Shown piece after piece: positions 7,334 through 12,573 of a DNA stretch of 18,730 bases. Positions within the stretch are counted from its first letter, which is position 1, and each line of letters opens with the position of its first letter. Location of the stretch: NCBI GenBank assembly GCA_038256935.1, contig JBBSJV010000018.1, positions 1-18,730 on the forward strand, written 5' to 3'. Made by a program: the position numbers and the translations under genes. Under the pieces are notes generated by a model. That model was not told the origin of the DNA. It saw only the letters and a program-made list of their open reading frames with translations, and did no database searches. Origin of the DNA: JBBSJV01 sp038256935. Lineage in GTDB: Bacteria; Patescibacteriota; JACMRA01.

Positions 7334-8554
7334 ATGGTTTTGGAGTCACGAATACGATATCTTAGACAAGGCTCTCCATCTGAATTTAACCCAGCTTTAG
7401 CAGGAAAGGAAATGACTCATAGAAGCAGGATGGCAGATCTATGTAATCAAGGCATAAGATTTAATGGGTCTGCAATGACACTTACCAAAAATACTCAAGA
7501 TATATTGGCTCAGATGAAGCTAGTAAACCTTGAAGCAGAGGGTGATCATAATTGTTTCATCTCTCTTGAAGGTCAAAATGAATATGATTTGCCAAGTATG
7601 AATGGTGGGTATCAAACTAAAGAAGAATGGTTACCAGTCTTGAAACAAAAGACAATTGAGGCAGCTAACGTATATAGAAACGATCCTGAATTTTCCAATG
7701 TTCCAATAATTGCAAGTAGCTGGACGCACAAAGAGCAAGGAGTGGAAGATGGGTTTATGACACCATATGTCGATTATACAAACTCACACCCTTACATCAA
7801 TGATTGGTCTAAAAACCCTTACCCTGAAAGTGATTATTTACTAAATTATATCACCAGTCACTCTAAAGTTGCCCCTACTAAACCTCATCAGGTAACAGAA
7901 TTTGGTTATACTGCAGCAAATGGTAGCAGCAATGATAAAGAGATTTGGCAGGCAAAACTTATTCAAAGACAATTTCTGATGCAATATAAACTTGGTGTAG
8001 AGCGTAGCTACGTGCACGAATTTTTAGATCTAGCAGGTACTAACGATGAGGGCTTTGGAATAGTTCATTATGATGGTAGACCCAAAAAATCTTATAATAT
8101 GATCAAAACCACGATTTCTTTATTGGAAGATAAAAATAAAACAGTGCAACTAAGACCTTTGGAATACAAATTAAGTTTTACAAACCCTAATAACGAGTTA
8201 AATGACTCTTTGGAGCAAACATTATTTCAAAAATCAGACGGATCTTATTATCTATTTGTGTGGCTAGGATTACATAAAGACGCTGATATTTCTAGTCAAA
8301 GTGATATTAGTTTAGATTTTAAAAATGAAATGAGCACAATAGAAATCTTCAAACCAGTAATTTCTGAGAAATCCATTGATAATCAATATTTTAAAAAACA
8401 AATTGATTTAACCATAGATACTGTCCCAACAGTAATTAAAATGCAACCAAGGAATCCAAGCAAATCCTTACGCAAGCGAGGAGTTAGTATCCATGCTTTT
8501 CCAATATTTAACATGCAAGAGGCAACCACCATTGACAATGCAAATCGAAATTAA
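7334..8554 (+). CDS. Glycoside hydrolase-like TIM-barrel protein, N-terminus missing
   Basis: The 406 residues look like a clan A glycoside hydrolase without its first barrel strand and signal peptide. Residues 7-19 (IRYLRQGSPSEFN) resemble the second strand region. ISLEGQNEYD (76-85) supplies the likely acid/base Glu83 after Asn, and HQVTEFGYT (185-193) the likely nucleophile Glu189. IQRQFLMQYKLGVERSYVHEFLD and the FGIVHYDGRPKKSYN segment are typical of the barrel's end. A beta-rich tail (about 270-375) follows. Such enzymes are normally secreted, yet no signal peptide exists, and an in-frame stop at 7274-7276 blocks extension. The ORF begins at the edge of a repeat island, suggesting 5' truncation. 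It may be a pseudogene. Substrate unknown. Confidence 0.55.
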   Translation: MVLESRIRYLRQGSPSEFNPALAGKEMTHRSRMADLCNQGIRFNGSAMTLTKNTQDILAQMKLVNLEAEGDHNCFISLEGQNEYDLPSMNGGYQTKEEWLPVLKQKTIEAANVYRNDPEFSNVPIIASSWTHKEQGVEDGFMTPYVDYTNSHPYINDWSKNPYPESDYLLNYITSHSKVAPTKPHQVTEFGYTAANGSSNDKEIWQAKLIQRQFLMQYKLGVERSYVHEFLDLAGTNDEGFGIVHYDGRPKKSYNMIKTTISLLEDKNKTVQLRPLEYKLSFTNPNNELNDSLEQTLFQKSDGSYYLFVWLGLHKDADISSQSDISLDFKNEMSTIEIFKPVISEKSIDNQYFKKQIDLTIDTVPTVIKMQPRNPSKSLRKRGVSIHAFPIFNMQEATTIDNANRN

Positions 8555-8590
8555 TATTAATAAACTACTAAAAATGAACTGATAATTGAA

Positions 8591-9298
8591 ATGAATACAA
8601 ATAATATCATAGCCTTAATTCTTGCAATACTTGTAACTCTTGCTTTTTTCTTGAAAACAAAACCCTCAAAGGTTATAAACATGCTGACTTTTTTGATAGC
8701 TATCCAACTCATATTTTTTGTCTCGATCTTATTTATTGGGGGTTATAGTTTAAATAAATCTATTTTAGTCAGCAGCGGTTACAGCGCCTTTTTATTGTTT
8801 ACTTACACCTTGCATATTGGCCCACTTGCTAGGCTTACAAAGTTTAAAATATTTAAACGATCTTTGGCTCTAAGGAGGGATCTGGGAGTCAGTGTTTTTT
8901 TACTGAGCCTTTATCATTATCTATTAAACTGGAGTTTAAATTTTGGCTGGGATTATTCTGTTGTCCAAAGTTATATCGAATCTGGTAGTAATTATGGAAG
9001 AGGCATTCAAATTGCTCTCCCCGCTTTTATGATCCTAACACTTGTAGCTTTGATTTCAAATAAATGGTCTATCAAAAAACTTACTCGCAAGATTTGGAAA
9101 TACTTACAGTTACTTGTTTACCCAGCTTATATTTTAGTTGGTTTTCATATCATTCTCCTTGGCTCAATCTTTGCTTCAAACCTAACACTTCAAATCATTG
9201 TGAGTTTACTATTTATTTCATCGTGGGTAGTTAAAGCATTTGATATTTATAAAACTTGGAATAGAAAAAAACTCAAGGCTGCAGCAAATAATATTTAG
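8591..9298 (+). CDS. Ferric-reductase-like transmembrane (MsrQ/YedZ-type) protein
   Basis: The 235-residue integral membrane protein has about six hydrophobic segments (roughly 5-22, 29-51, 58-80, 96-115, 138-158, 172-215). The segment RRDLGVSVFLLSLYHYLL (93-110) matches the RR-x-LG helix of the ferric-reductase-like domain, and its His is the usual first haem ligand. The last core helices read WKYLQLLVYPAYILVGFHIILL; relatives have LHRL-x-Y and a second His, so the first His is Gln here while the second is kept. Relatives bind haem b and pass electrons, for example to MsrP, but no msrP lies in the window. It lies 36 bases after the hydrolase-like ORF and 9 before the NUDIX gene, so it may share their transcript. 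Confidence 0.72.
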   Translation: MNTNNIIALILAILVTLAFFLKTKPSKVINMLTFLIAIQLIFFVSILFIGGYSLNKSILVSSGYSAFLLFTYTLHIGPLARLTKFKIFKRSLALRRDLGVSVFLLSLYHYLLNWSLNFGWDYSVVQSYIESGSNYGRGIQIALPAFMILTLVALISNKWSIKKLTRKIWKYLQLLVYPAYILVGFHIILLGSIFASNLTLQIIVSLLFISSWVVKAFDIYKTWNRKKLKAAANNI

Positions 9299-9307
9299 TA
9301 ATCAAGT

Positions 9308-9877
9308 ATGGATTTAAAACCTAATAATTATCTATCTCAGCCCATCGAGCAATGGATAACTGAATCAAGTGAAGTAGTAATACAAGATCGCTGGATCAAA
9401 TTAAGAGCTGATACCTGCAAAACAGCTGATGGTCATCCAATCACCCCATACTATGTCTTAGAGTACAGTGATTGGGTGCATTTGGTTGTAGTTAATGAAA
9501 AAGATGAGGTGCTAATTACCAAACAATATCGCCACGGAGCTGGTGTGATCTCTTATGAACTACCATGCGGAGCTGTGGATGATACTGATAAAGACACTCT
9601 AGCTGGTGCCAAAAGGGAACTATTGGAAGAAACAGGCTACACAGGAGATTTTGAATTAGTAGGGCAAAGCTATTCCAACCCAGCAAACGCAAACAATAAA
9701 ATATTTGTATACAAAGTAACCAATCCGAGGTTAGTAAAAAGCCCAGAAGATAACCCTCAAGAAGTAATTAAATACGGTTTTGTAAACAGAAATGAGCTTG
9801 ATGAATTGATTGAGACAGGTAAATTTTGCCAAGCTTTGCATATTGCTAGCCTTTATTTAGCATTTAAGGTATTTTAA
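9308..9877 (+). CDS. NUDIX hydrolase (ADP-ribose pyrophosphatase-like)
   Basis: The 189-residue protein resembles ADP-ribose/sugar-nucleotide pyrophosphatases. The fold begins near residue 58 (VHLVVVNEKDEVLITKQYRHG), followed by YELPCGAVDD and the catalytic helix AKRELLEETGYTG, which holds the REL-x-EE-x-G half of the NUDIX box that coordinates Mg2+. The front half of the box is degenerate: the spacing from Gly is one residue longer, and the usual Glu is Asp or Lys. A downstream NPANANNKIFVYKV strand matches the family. Substrate not assignable. Its stop codon overlaps the left edge of a duplicated terminator. Confidence 0.85.
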   Translation: MDLKPNNYLSQPIEQWITESSEVVIQDRWIKLRADTCKTADGHPITPYYVLEYSDWVHLVVVNEKDEVLITKQYRHGAGVISYELPCGAVDDTDKDTLAGAKRELLEETGYTGDFELVGQSYSNPANANNKIFVYKVTNPRLVKSPEDNPQEVIKYGFVNRNELDELIETGKFCQALHIASLYLAFKVF

Positions 9878-9885
9878 AATAAAAT

Positions 9886-9922
9886 ATCTGCCCTAATGGC
9901 AGATTGTAGTGTCGTTTTTTTT
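9886..9922. terminator. Bidirectional intrinsic terminator, copy 1
   Basis: ATCTGCC (9886-9892), loop CTAAT, GGCAGAT (9898-9904), then GTAGTGTCG and a T8 run (9915-9922) on the plus strand. On the minus strand the hairpin is followed by ATTTTATTTTAA. It would end NUDIX transcripts and anything arriving from the tRNA-Gln side. Confidence 0.75.
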
Positions 9923-9973
9923 AATGTGGTCCCTGCAAATCTGTTGATTTGTGGGGGAAAGGAGGAAGGCCAT

Positions 9974-10046
9974 GCGGCGAGCTAGGGTGCTAGGTTTGGA
10001 ACAAACCGACCGAATGGCGGCCCGACTTTGTTGGGGCAGAATTCGG
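9974..10046 (+). repeat. 73-nt structured repeat, copy 1
   Basis: The element starts GCGGCGAGCTAGGGTGCTA and ends GCAGAATTCGG. Internal hairpin 1 is GGTTTG-GAA-CAAACC; hairpin 2 is GCCCGAC-TTT-GTTGGGGC with one bulge. Copy 2 (10796-10868) is the same length and differs at only five positions, four of which form two compensatory base-pair changes in hairpin 1. That indicates selection or recent origin for a folded nucleic acid. Function unknown. Antisense ORFs across it look spurious. Confidence 0.8.
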
Positions 10047-10061
10047 CTTTTAAAACGAAAT

Positions 10062-10104
10062 ATCTGCCTTATTGGCAGATTGTAGTGTCGGAATAAATTC
10101 CGAC
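10062..10104 (-). terminator. Terminator hairpins downstream of tRNA-Gln (copy 2 of the duplicated terminator)
   Basis: Reading the minus strand after the tRNA CCA, GTCGGAAT-TT-ATTCCGAC (10104-10087) comes one base later, then ATCTGCC-AATAA-GGCAGAT (10080-10062) followed by ATTTCGTTTT. The second hairpin and ~20 flanking bases on each side duplicate 9871-9914. Confidence 0.7.
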
Positions 10105-10105
10105 G

Positions 10106-10179
10106 TGGTTCGGGGACAGAGATTCGAACTCCGGTTGCTGGGACCAAAACCCAGTGTCCTACCACTAGACGATCCCCGA
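10106..10179 (-). tRNA. tRNA-Gln (TTG anticodon)
   Basis: The minus-strand cloverleaf is complete: acceptor TCGGGGA/TCCCCGA, D arm GTC...GAC with AGTGGTA, anticodon stem CTGGG/CCCAG with loop TTTTGGT (anticodon TTG, reading CAA), T arm CGGAG-TTCGAAT-CTCTG, discriminator A and an encoded CCA. Length is 74 bases. It is transcribed opposite to the two tRNA-Leu genes and ends against a perfect hairpin. Confidence 0.95.
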
Positions 10180-10606
10180 ATCAGTGTTTTATCCTTAATC
10201 TCTGCTATTTTGGTGATAGCTTGTTCTTTGGACTTAACCTAATAACTATTTACTAAAGTAACAGCTTTAGTCAAGTTTAAAGTATTCAGCTCATAAAAAA
10301 ATTTTCACTAAGAAACCATCGCAGACATCAGGAACTATTAATAATTCATTGTTTTGCTGCTAGTAAAGCCAAGTTTTATGGATAAGACCATTTTAATATT
10401 ATTTTTAGTCCAAAACCTATCAATCTAAGGATGAAGATAATAAGCTTCGTCCACAACTGTTTGAGCTTAAGTAGGTCGAACTTCATATAAACCGGTGAAG
10501 CGAGTTTTGGGGACAAGTGTTTATCTTTTGCCTTAGATTCTAAACTAATAAGTAAGTTGCTAAATCATTGACAATAAATACAATCTAAACCTGATTTATA
10601 ACTATT
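10180..10606. other. 427-base gap between tRNA-Gln and tRNA-Leu(GAG)
   Basis: No ORF of note. It should hold the divergent promoters of both tRNAs; a TATAAC box (10597-10602) lies just before tRNA-Leu, and TTGACA at 10568-10573 is 23 bases further up, too far for a standard pair. A candidate folded RNA lies at 10422-10539. Confidence 0.6.
10422..10539. ncRNA. Candidate rod-like structured RNA of unknown class
   Basis: The ends pair perfectly: AATCTAAGG (10422-10430) with CCTTAGATT (10531-10539). Nested inside in matching order are AGATAA/TTATCT, GTCC/GGAC, AACT/AGTT and CTTCA/TGAAG (10481-10485 with 10496-10500), separated by internal loops. That makes one elongated imperfect hairpin of ~118 bases. 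It is shorter than typical 6S RNA, and I see no SRP GGAA apical loop, tmRNA or RNase P signature. The strand cannot be decided. Confidence 0.4.
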
Positions 10607-10696
10607 GCGGTCGTGGTGAAACGGTAGACACGCTACCTTGAGGTGGTAGTGCTTAATATAACGAGCGTGGAGGTTCAAATCCTCTCGACCGCACCA
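10607..10696 (+). tRNA. tRNA-Leu (GAG anticodon)
   Basis: A class II tRNA with acceptor GCGGTCG/CGACCGC, D loop containing AAACGGTAGAC, anticodon stem CTACC/GGTAG with loop TTGAGGT (anticodon GAG, reading CTC/CTT), long variable arm (TGCTTAATATAACGAGCGT), T arm GGAGG-TTCAAAT-CCTCT, and encoded ACCA. Total 90 bases. A repeat module (AGCCTTACGGCGATTGAG) begins at the next base. Confidence 0.95.
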
Positions 10697-10791
10697 AGCC
10701 TTACGGCGATTGAGAGAAAGGCAGGTACGTAAGTACCAGCTAGAACAGGCTGGATTTATTCCAGACTAGCCTTACGGCGATTAAGAGAAAG
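10697..10791 (+). repeat. Post-tRNA module repeated at 10697, 10768 and 10999
   Basis: AGCCTTACGGCGATTGAG is found at 10697-10714, with one change at 10768-10785, and again at 10999-11016. The first and third copies begin 0 and 1 base after the encoded CCA of each tRNA-Leu. Between the first two lie hairpins GGTAC-GTAA-GTACC and CTGGA-TTTAT-TCCAG. Copies 2 and 3 lead straight into the 73-nt element. Confidence 0.7.
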
Positions 10792-10795
10792 CCCC

Positions 10796-10868
10796 GCGGC
10801 GAGCGAGGGTGCTAGGTTCAGAATGAACCGACCGAATGGCGGCCCGACTTTGTTGGGGCAGAATTCGG
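10796..10868 (+). repeat. 73-nt structured repeat, copy 2
   Basis: Same length as copy 1. Hairpin 1 here is GGTTCA-GAA-TGAACC, so relative to GGTTTG/CAAACC two neighbouring pairs changed on both arms while the GAA loop stayed. Hairpin 2 and everything downstream are identical to copy 1. It lies between the two tRNA-Leu genes. Confidence 0.8.
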
Positions 10869-10881
10869 TATTAACCTAACA

Positions 10882-10900
10882 GATCGAATTTATTTCGATC
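10882..10900. repeat. Perfect hairpin GATCGAA-TTTAT-TTCGATC before tRNA-Leu(CAA)
   Basis: A 7-bp perfect stem with a TTTAT loop ends 11 bases before the tRNA. It is followed by ACCATATATAT rather than a T-run, so a processing signal or member of the TTTAT-loop hairpins is as likely as a terminator. Confidence 0.55.
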
Positions 10901-10911
10901 ACCATATATAT

Positions 10912-10997
10912 GCCATCGTGGTGGAATGGTAGACACGCTGGACTCAAAATCCAGTGGTAGCAATACCGTGAGAGTTCGAGTCTCTCCGATGGCACCA
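10912..10997 (+). tRNA. tRNA-Leu (CAA anticodon)
   Basis: A class II tRNA with acceptor GCCATCG/CGATGGC, D loop with AATGGTAGAC, anticodon stem CTGGA/TCCAG with loop CTCAAAA (anticodon CAA, reading TTG), variable arm GGTAGCAATACC, T arm GAGAG-TTCGAGT-CTCTC and encoded ACCA. Total 86 bases. The antisense ORF over it is a spurious tRNA shadow. Confidence 0.95.
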
Positions 10998-11020
10998 TAG
11001 CCTTACGGCGATTGAGCCCC

Positions 11021-11082
11021 GCGGCGATCGAGGGTGCTAAGTTTGAAAAACCAAACCGAAGGGGCCTGACTTTGTTAGGACC
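11021..11082 (+). repeat. 73-nt structured repeat, diverged copy 3
   Basis: GCGGCGATCGAGGGTGCTA opens it, as in copy 2. Hairpin 1 is shifted (GTTTG...CAAAC) and hairpin 2 is CCTGAC-TTT-GTTAGG, which keeps the TTT loop and pairing with a C-G to T-A change. The 3' end no longer matches. Confidence 0.65.
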
Positions 11083-11169
11083 ATTGGTTGAAACTAGAGA
11101 ACGGTAAATGCGCAAGCACCAGCATGAACCAAATCGAATTTAATTGGATTAATTCATATTAACGAAGTT

Positions 11170-11712
11170 ATGTTATATTTTGTAACTGGAAACCAAAACA
11201 AATTTTTAGAAGGTCAGAAAATAATTTCTGATATGAAACTCACTAAAATAGATCTTGATGAAATTCAAGCAATAGATCCTAGTATAATCATTGAACACAA
11301 ACTCAAGCAAGCTAGATTGCAATTACCTGATTCTCAAATAATAGTCGATGACTCGGCTATGGAATTTGCAGCTTTGAATAATTTTCCAGGCCCACTTATC
11401 AAATGGATGCTAGGAAGTCTTGGAGTAGATGGGATTTGGGAAATGATTAGTAAATACGATGATAGAGTAGCCTATACAAGTGCTTGGATTGGACATATTG
11501 ATGAGACAGGAAAGATTAATTTTTTCCAAGGCAAAGTCAAAGGAGAAATAGTAGAACCCAAAGGAGAAAATGGTTTTGGCTTTGATGCTATATTTAAACC
11601 AAATGGCAGTGATAAAACTTTTGCCCAAATGGATACGGACGAAAAGAACAAGTATAGTCATAGAGCTATGGCTTTTGGGCTTTTGAAGGATTATTTGCAG
11701 GGTAATAAGTAA
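11170..11712 (+). CDS. HAM1/RdgB-family (d)ITP/XTP pyrophosphatase
   Basis: The 180-residue protein removes non-canonical purine nucleotides (dITP, XTP) from the pool by hydrolysis to monophosphate. It starts with FVTGNQNKF, the substrate-binding loop (family TGN-x-x-K). Next come DDSAMEF (metal-binding acidic motif), FPGPLIKWML, the central strands, and GFGFDAIFKP with TFAQM-x-x-x-EKNKYSHRA near the C-terminus, where Lys, His and Arg bind the base and phosphates. FPGP-x-IKWML resembles archaeal and eukaryotic ITPA more than E. coli RdgB. No Shine-Dalgarno precedes the ATG, and the gene has no close same-strand partner. Confidence 0.92.
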   Translation: MLYFVTGNQNKFLEGQKIISDMKLTKIDLDEIQAIDPSIIIEHKLKQARLQLPDSQIIVDDSAMEFAALNNFPGPLIKWMLGSLGVDGIWEMISKYDDRVAYTSAWIGHIDETGKINFFQGKVKGEIVEPKGENGFGFDAIFKPNGSDKTFAQMDTDEKNKYSHRAMAFGLLKDYLQGNK

Positions 11713-12092
11713 AACGGGAAGCTAAAGCATACCCCTACTTTAAAATGGAGATTTACGAGGGTGGATAAATCCGGACCCTACGATAAAAATTGTGGATTTA
11801 ATTTTATTTGCCCTGAAGCGGTATTATGCCTCAGGATAGGGTAGAACTTTTATATCTAATACATCCACAAAGCGAGATATCCTGGCAAAGGGTGAAGTCC
11901 TATGGTTTATATAAGATTATTCACGCCTTTAAAATTGATTATAAATTACCCACCACAGAGGATCGCGCTAACCAAGTGTGCGATGACATGCAGTATTAGT
12001 TGACGGGGCGCATAAGTCAATGAGACACCTATTAATGTAATTTACGATTGCTGAAGATAAAAGGCCGTTACGAAATTACAATAATAATTTTA
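11713..12092 (+). ncRNA. Gene-free 380 bases with dense complementarity: candidate structured RNA
   Basis: No coding frame. Paired blocks: AGGGTGGAT-AA-ATCCGGACCCT (11758-11779), TTGTGGAT (11790-11797) with ATCCACAA (11863-11870), inside it CCTGA...TCAGG (11812-11835), AAAGGGTGAA (11887-11896) with TTCACGCCTTT, ATCGCGC...GTGCGAT (~11972-11993, one G-U pair that favours the plus strand), TTGAC...GTCAA (12000-12020) and GTAATTT...AAATTAC near 12036-12079. RNase P (GAGGAAAGUCC, ACAGAA), SRP and tmRNA (tRNA-like CCA end) signatures are absent. It could also be overlapping 3' untranslated regions of the HAM1 gene and the BRCT gene. Confidence 0.45.
11716..11738 (-). repeat. Second hairpin family, copy 2 (GTAGGGGTATGC...GCTTCCCG, TTTT)
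   Basis: The minus strand reads GTAGGGGTATGC-TTTA-GCTTCCC followed by GTTTT. It matches the element at 4611-4639 outside the loop, and could terminate leftward transcripts entering from the BRCT gene. Confidence 0.55.
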
Positions 12093-12524
12093 TTAAATCC
12101 CAAGCTCTTCTAGTGAATTAATAACTGAAACTCCTAGACTTTGAGCCTTTTCTAATTTACTCCCTGCTTTTTCTCCGGCTAGTAAATAATCGGTGTTTTT
12201 AGAGATACTTCCACTTACAGTTGCTCCTAATTGTTCTAGTTTTTCTTTGATAACATCCCTTGAAATATCAAAACTACCTGTGATGACAAAAGTTTTGGTG
12301 TTAAATATACTATTTGTATTTTCTTCTGGAACGGTAACGTGAGGTGCTAGTTTACTTTTTTCTAAATCCTTAAAGTCATTTGATAGAGTTTGAAATCTTT
12401 GAGATTTTACAAATTCGATTATATTTTCAGCTAAAACTGGGCCAATTCCTTTGATAGAGTCGAGCTGCTCGTGATTTAAGGTTTTAAGCCTTGCTAAAAA
12501 CTCGCTTACAGAATAGTTTTTCAT
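12093..12524 (-). CDS. Stand-alone LigA C-terminal domains (HhH + BRCT)
   Basis: The 143 residues match only the C-terminal end of NAD-dependent DNA ligase. Residues 18-36 (HEQLDSIKGIGPVLAENII) are the last helix-hairpin-helix. After a linker, residues 74-140 (KTFVITGSFDISRDVIKEKLEQLGATVSGSISKNTDYLLAGEKAGSKLEKAQSLGV region) are a full BRCT domain. The adenylation and OB domains are absent, and the upstream DNA encodes the divergent PBP gene, so no ligase catalytic part remains here. I start at the ATG at 12524; an ATG/TTG further up would overlap the PBP gene. It may bind nicked DNA or a partner protein, or be a ligase remnant after rearrangement. Confidence 0.8.
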   Translation of the reverse strand: MKNYSVSEFLARLKTLNHEQLDSIKGIGPVLAENIIEFVKSQRFQTLSNDFKDLEKSKLAPHVTVPEENTNSIFNTKTFVITGSFDISRDVIKEKLEQLGATVSGSISKNTDYLLAGEKAGSKLEKAQSLGVSVINSLEELGI

Positions 12525-12525
12525 A

Positions 12526-12553
12526 TTGACAAAGGCATTATTTGATATACAAT
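12526..12553 (+). promoter_or_regulatory. Sigma-70-type promoter for the PBP gene
   Basis: TTGACA (12526-12531), 16-base spacer, TACAAT (12548-12553; one mismatch to TATAAT). The start point would fall near 12560, giving a leader of about 14 bases before the ATG at 12574. The -35 box lies directly beside the start codon of the divergent BRCT gene. Confidence 0.65.
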
Positions 12554-12573
12554 GCAAATTGACAAGACCTGAT

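Noticed and set aside
9893..10165. 90-aa minus-strand ORF over the tRNA-Gln region
   Set aside because: It is antisense or parallel to the tRNA and repeat DNA, and its sequence derives from tRNA arms and the 73-nt element; no protein character.
9974..10868. 73-nt repeats as integron attC sites
   Set aside because: No good RYYYAAC/GTTRRRY core pair, no integrase, and copies are tied to tRNAs rather than gene cassettes.
10876..11115. 79-aa minus-strand ORF over tRNA-Leu(CAA)
   Set aside because: It is a tRNA antisense shadow of a type often mis-annotated in databases (RLELSRYCYHWILSPACLP from tRNA-Leu).
11713..12092. RNase P RNA, prompted by GGATAAATCCGGACC and AAGGGTGAA
   Set aside because: The conserved GAGGAAAGUCC and ACAGAA regions are absent, and the CCGG complement needed for helix P4 is not found downstream.
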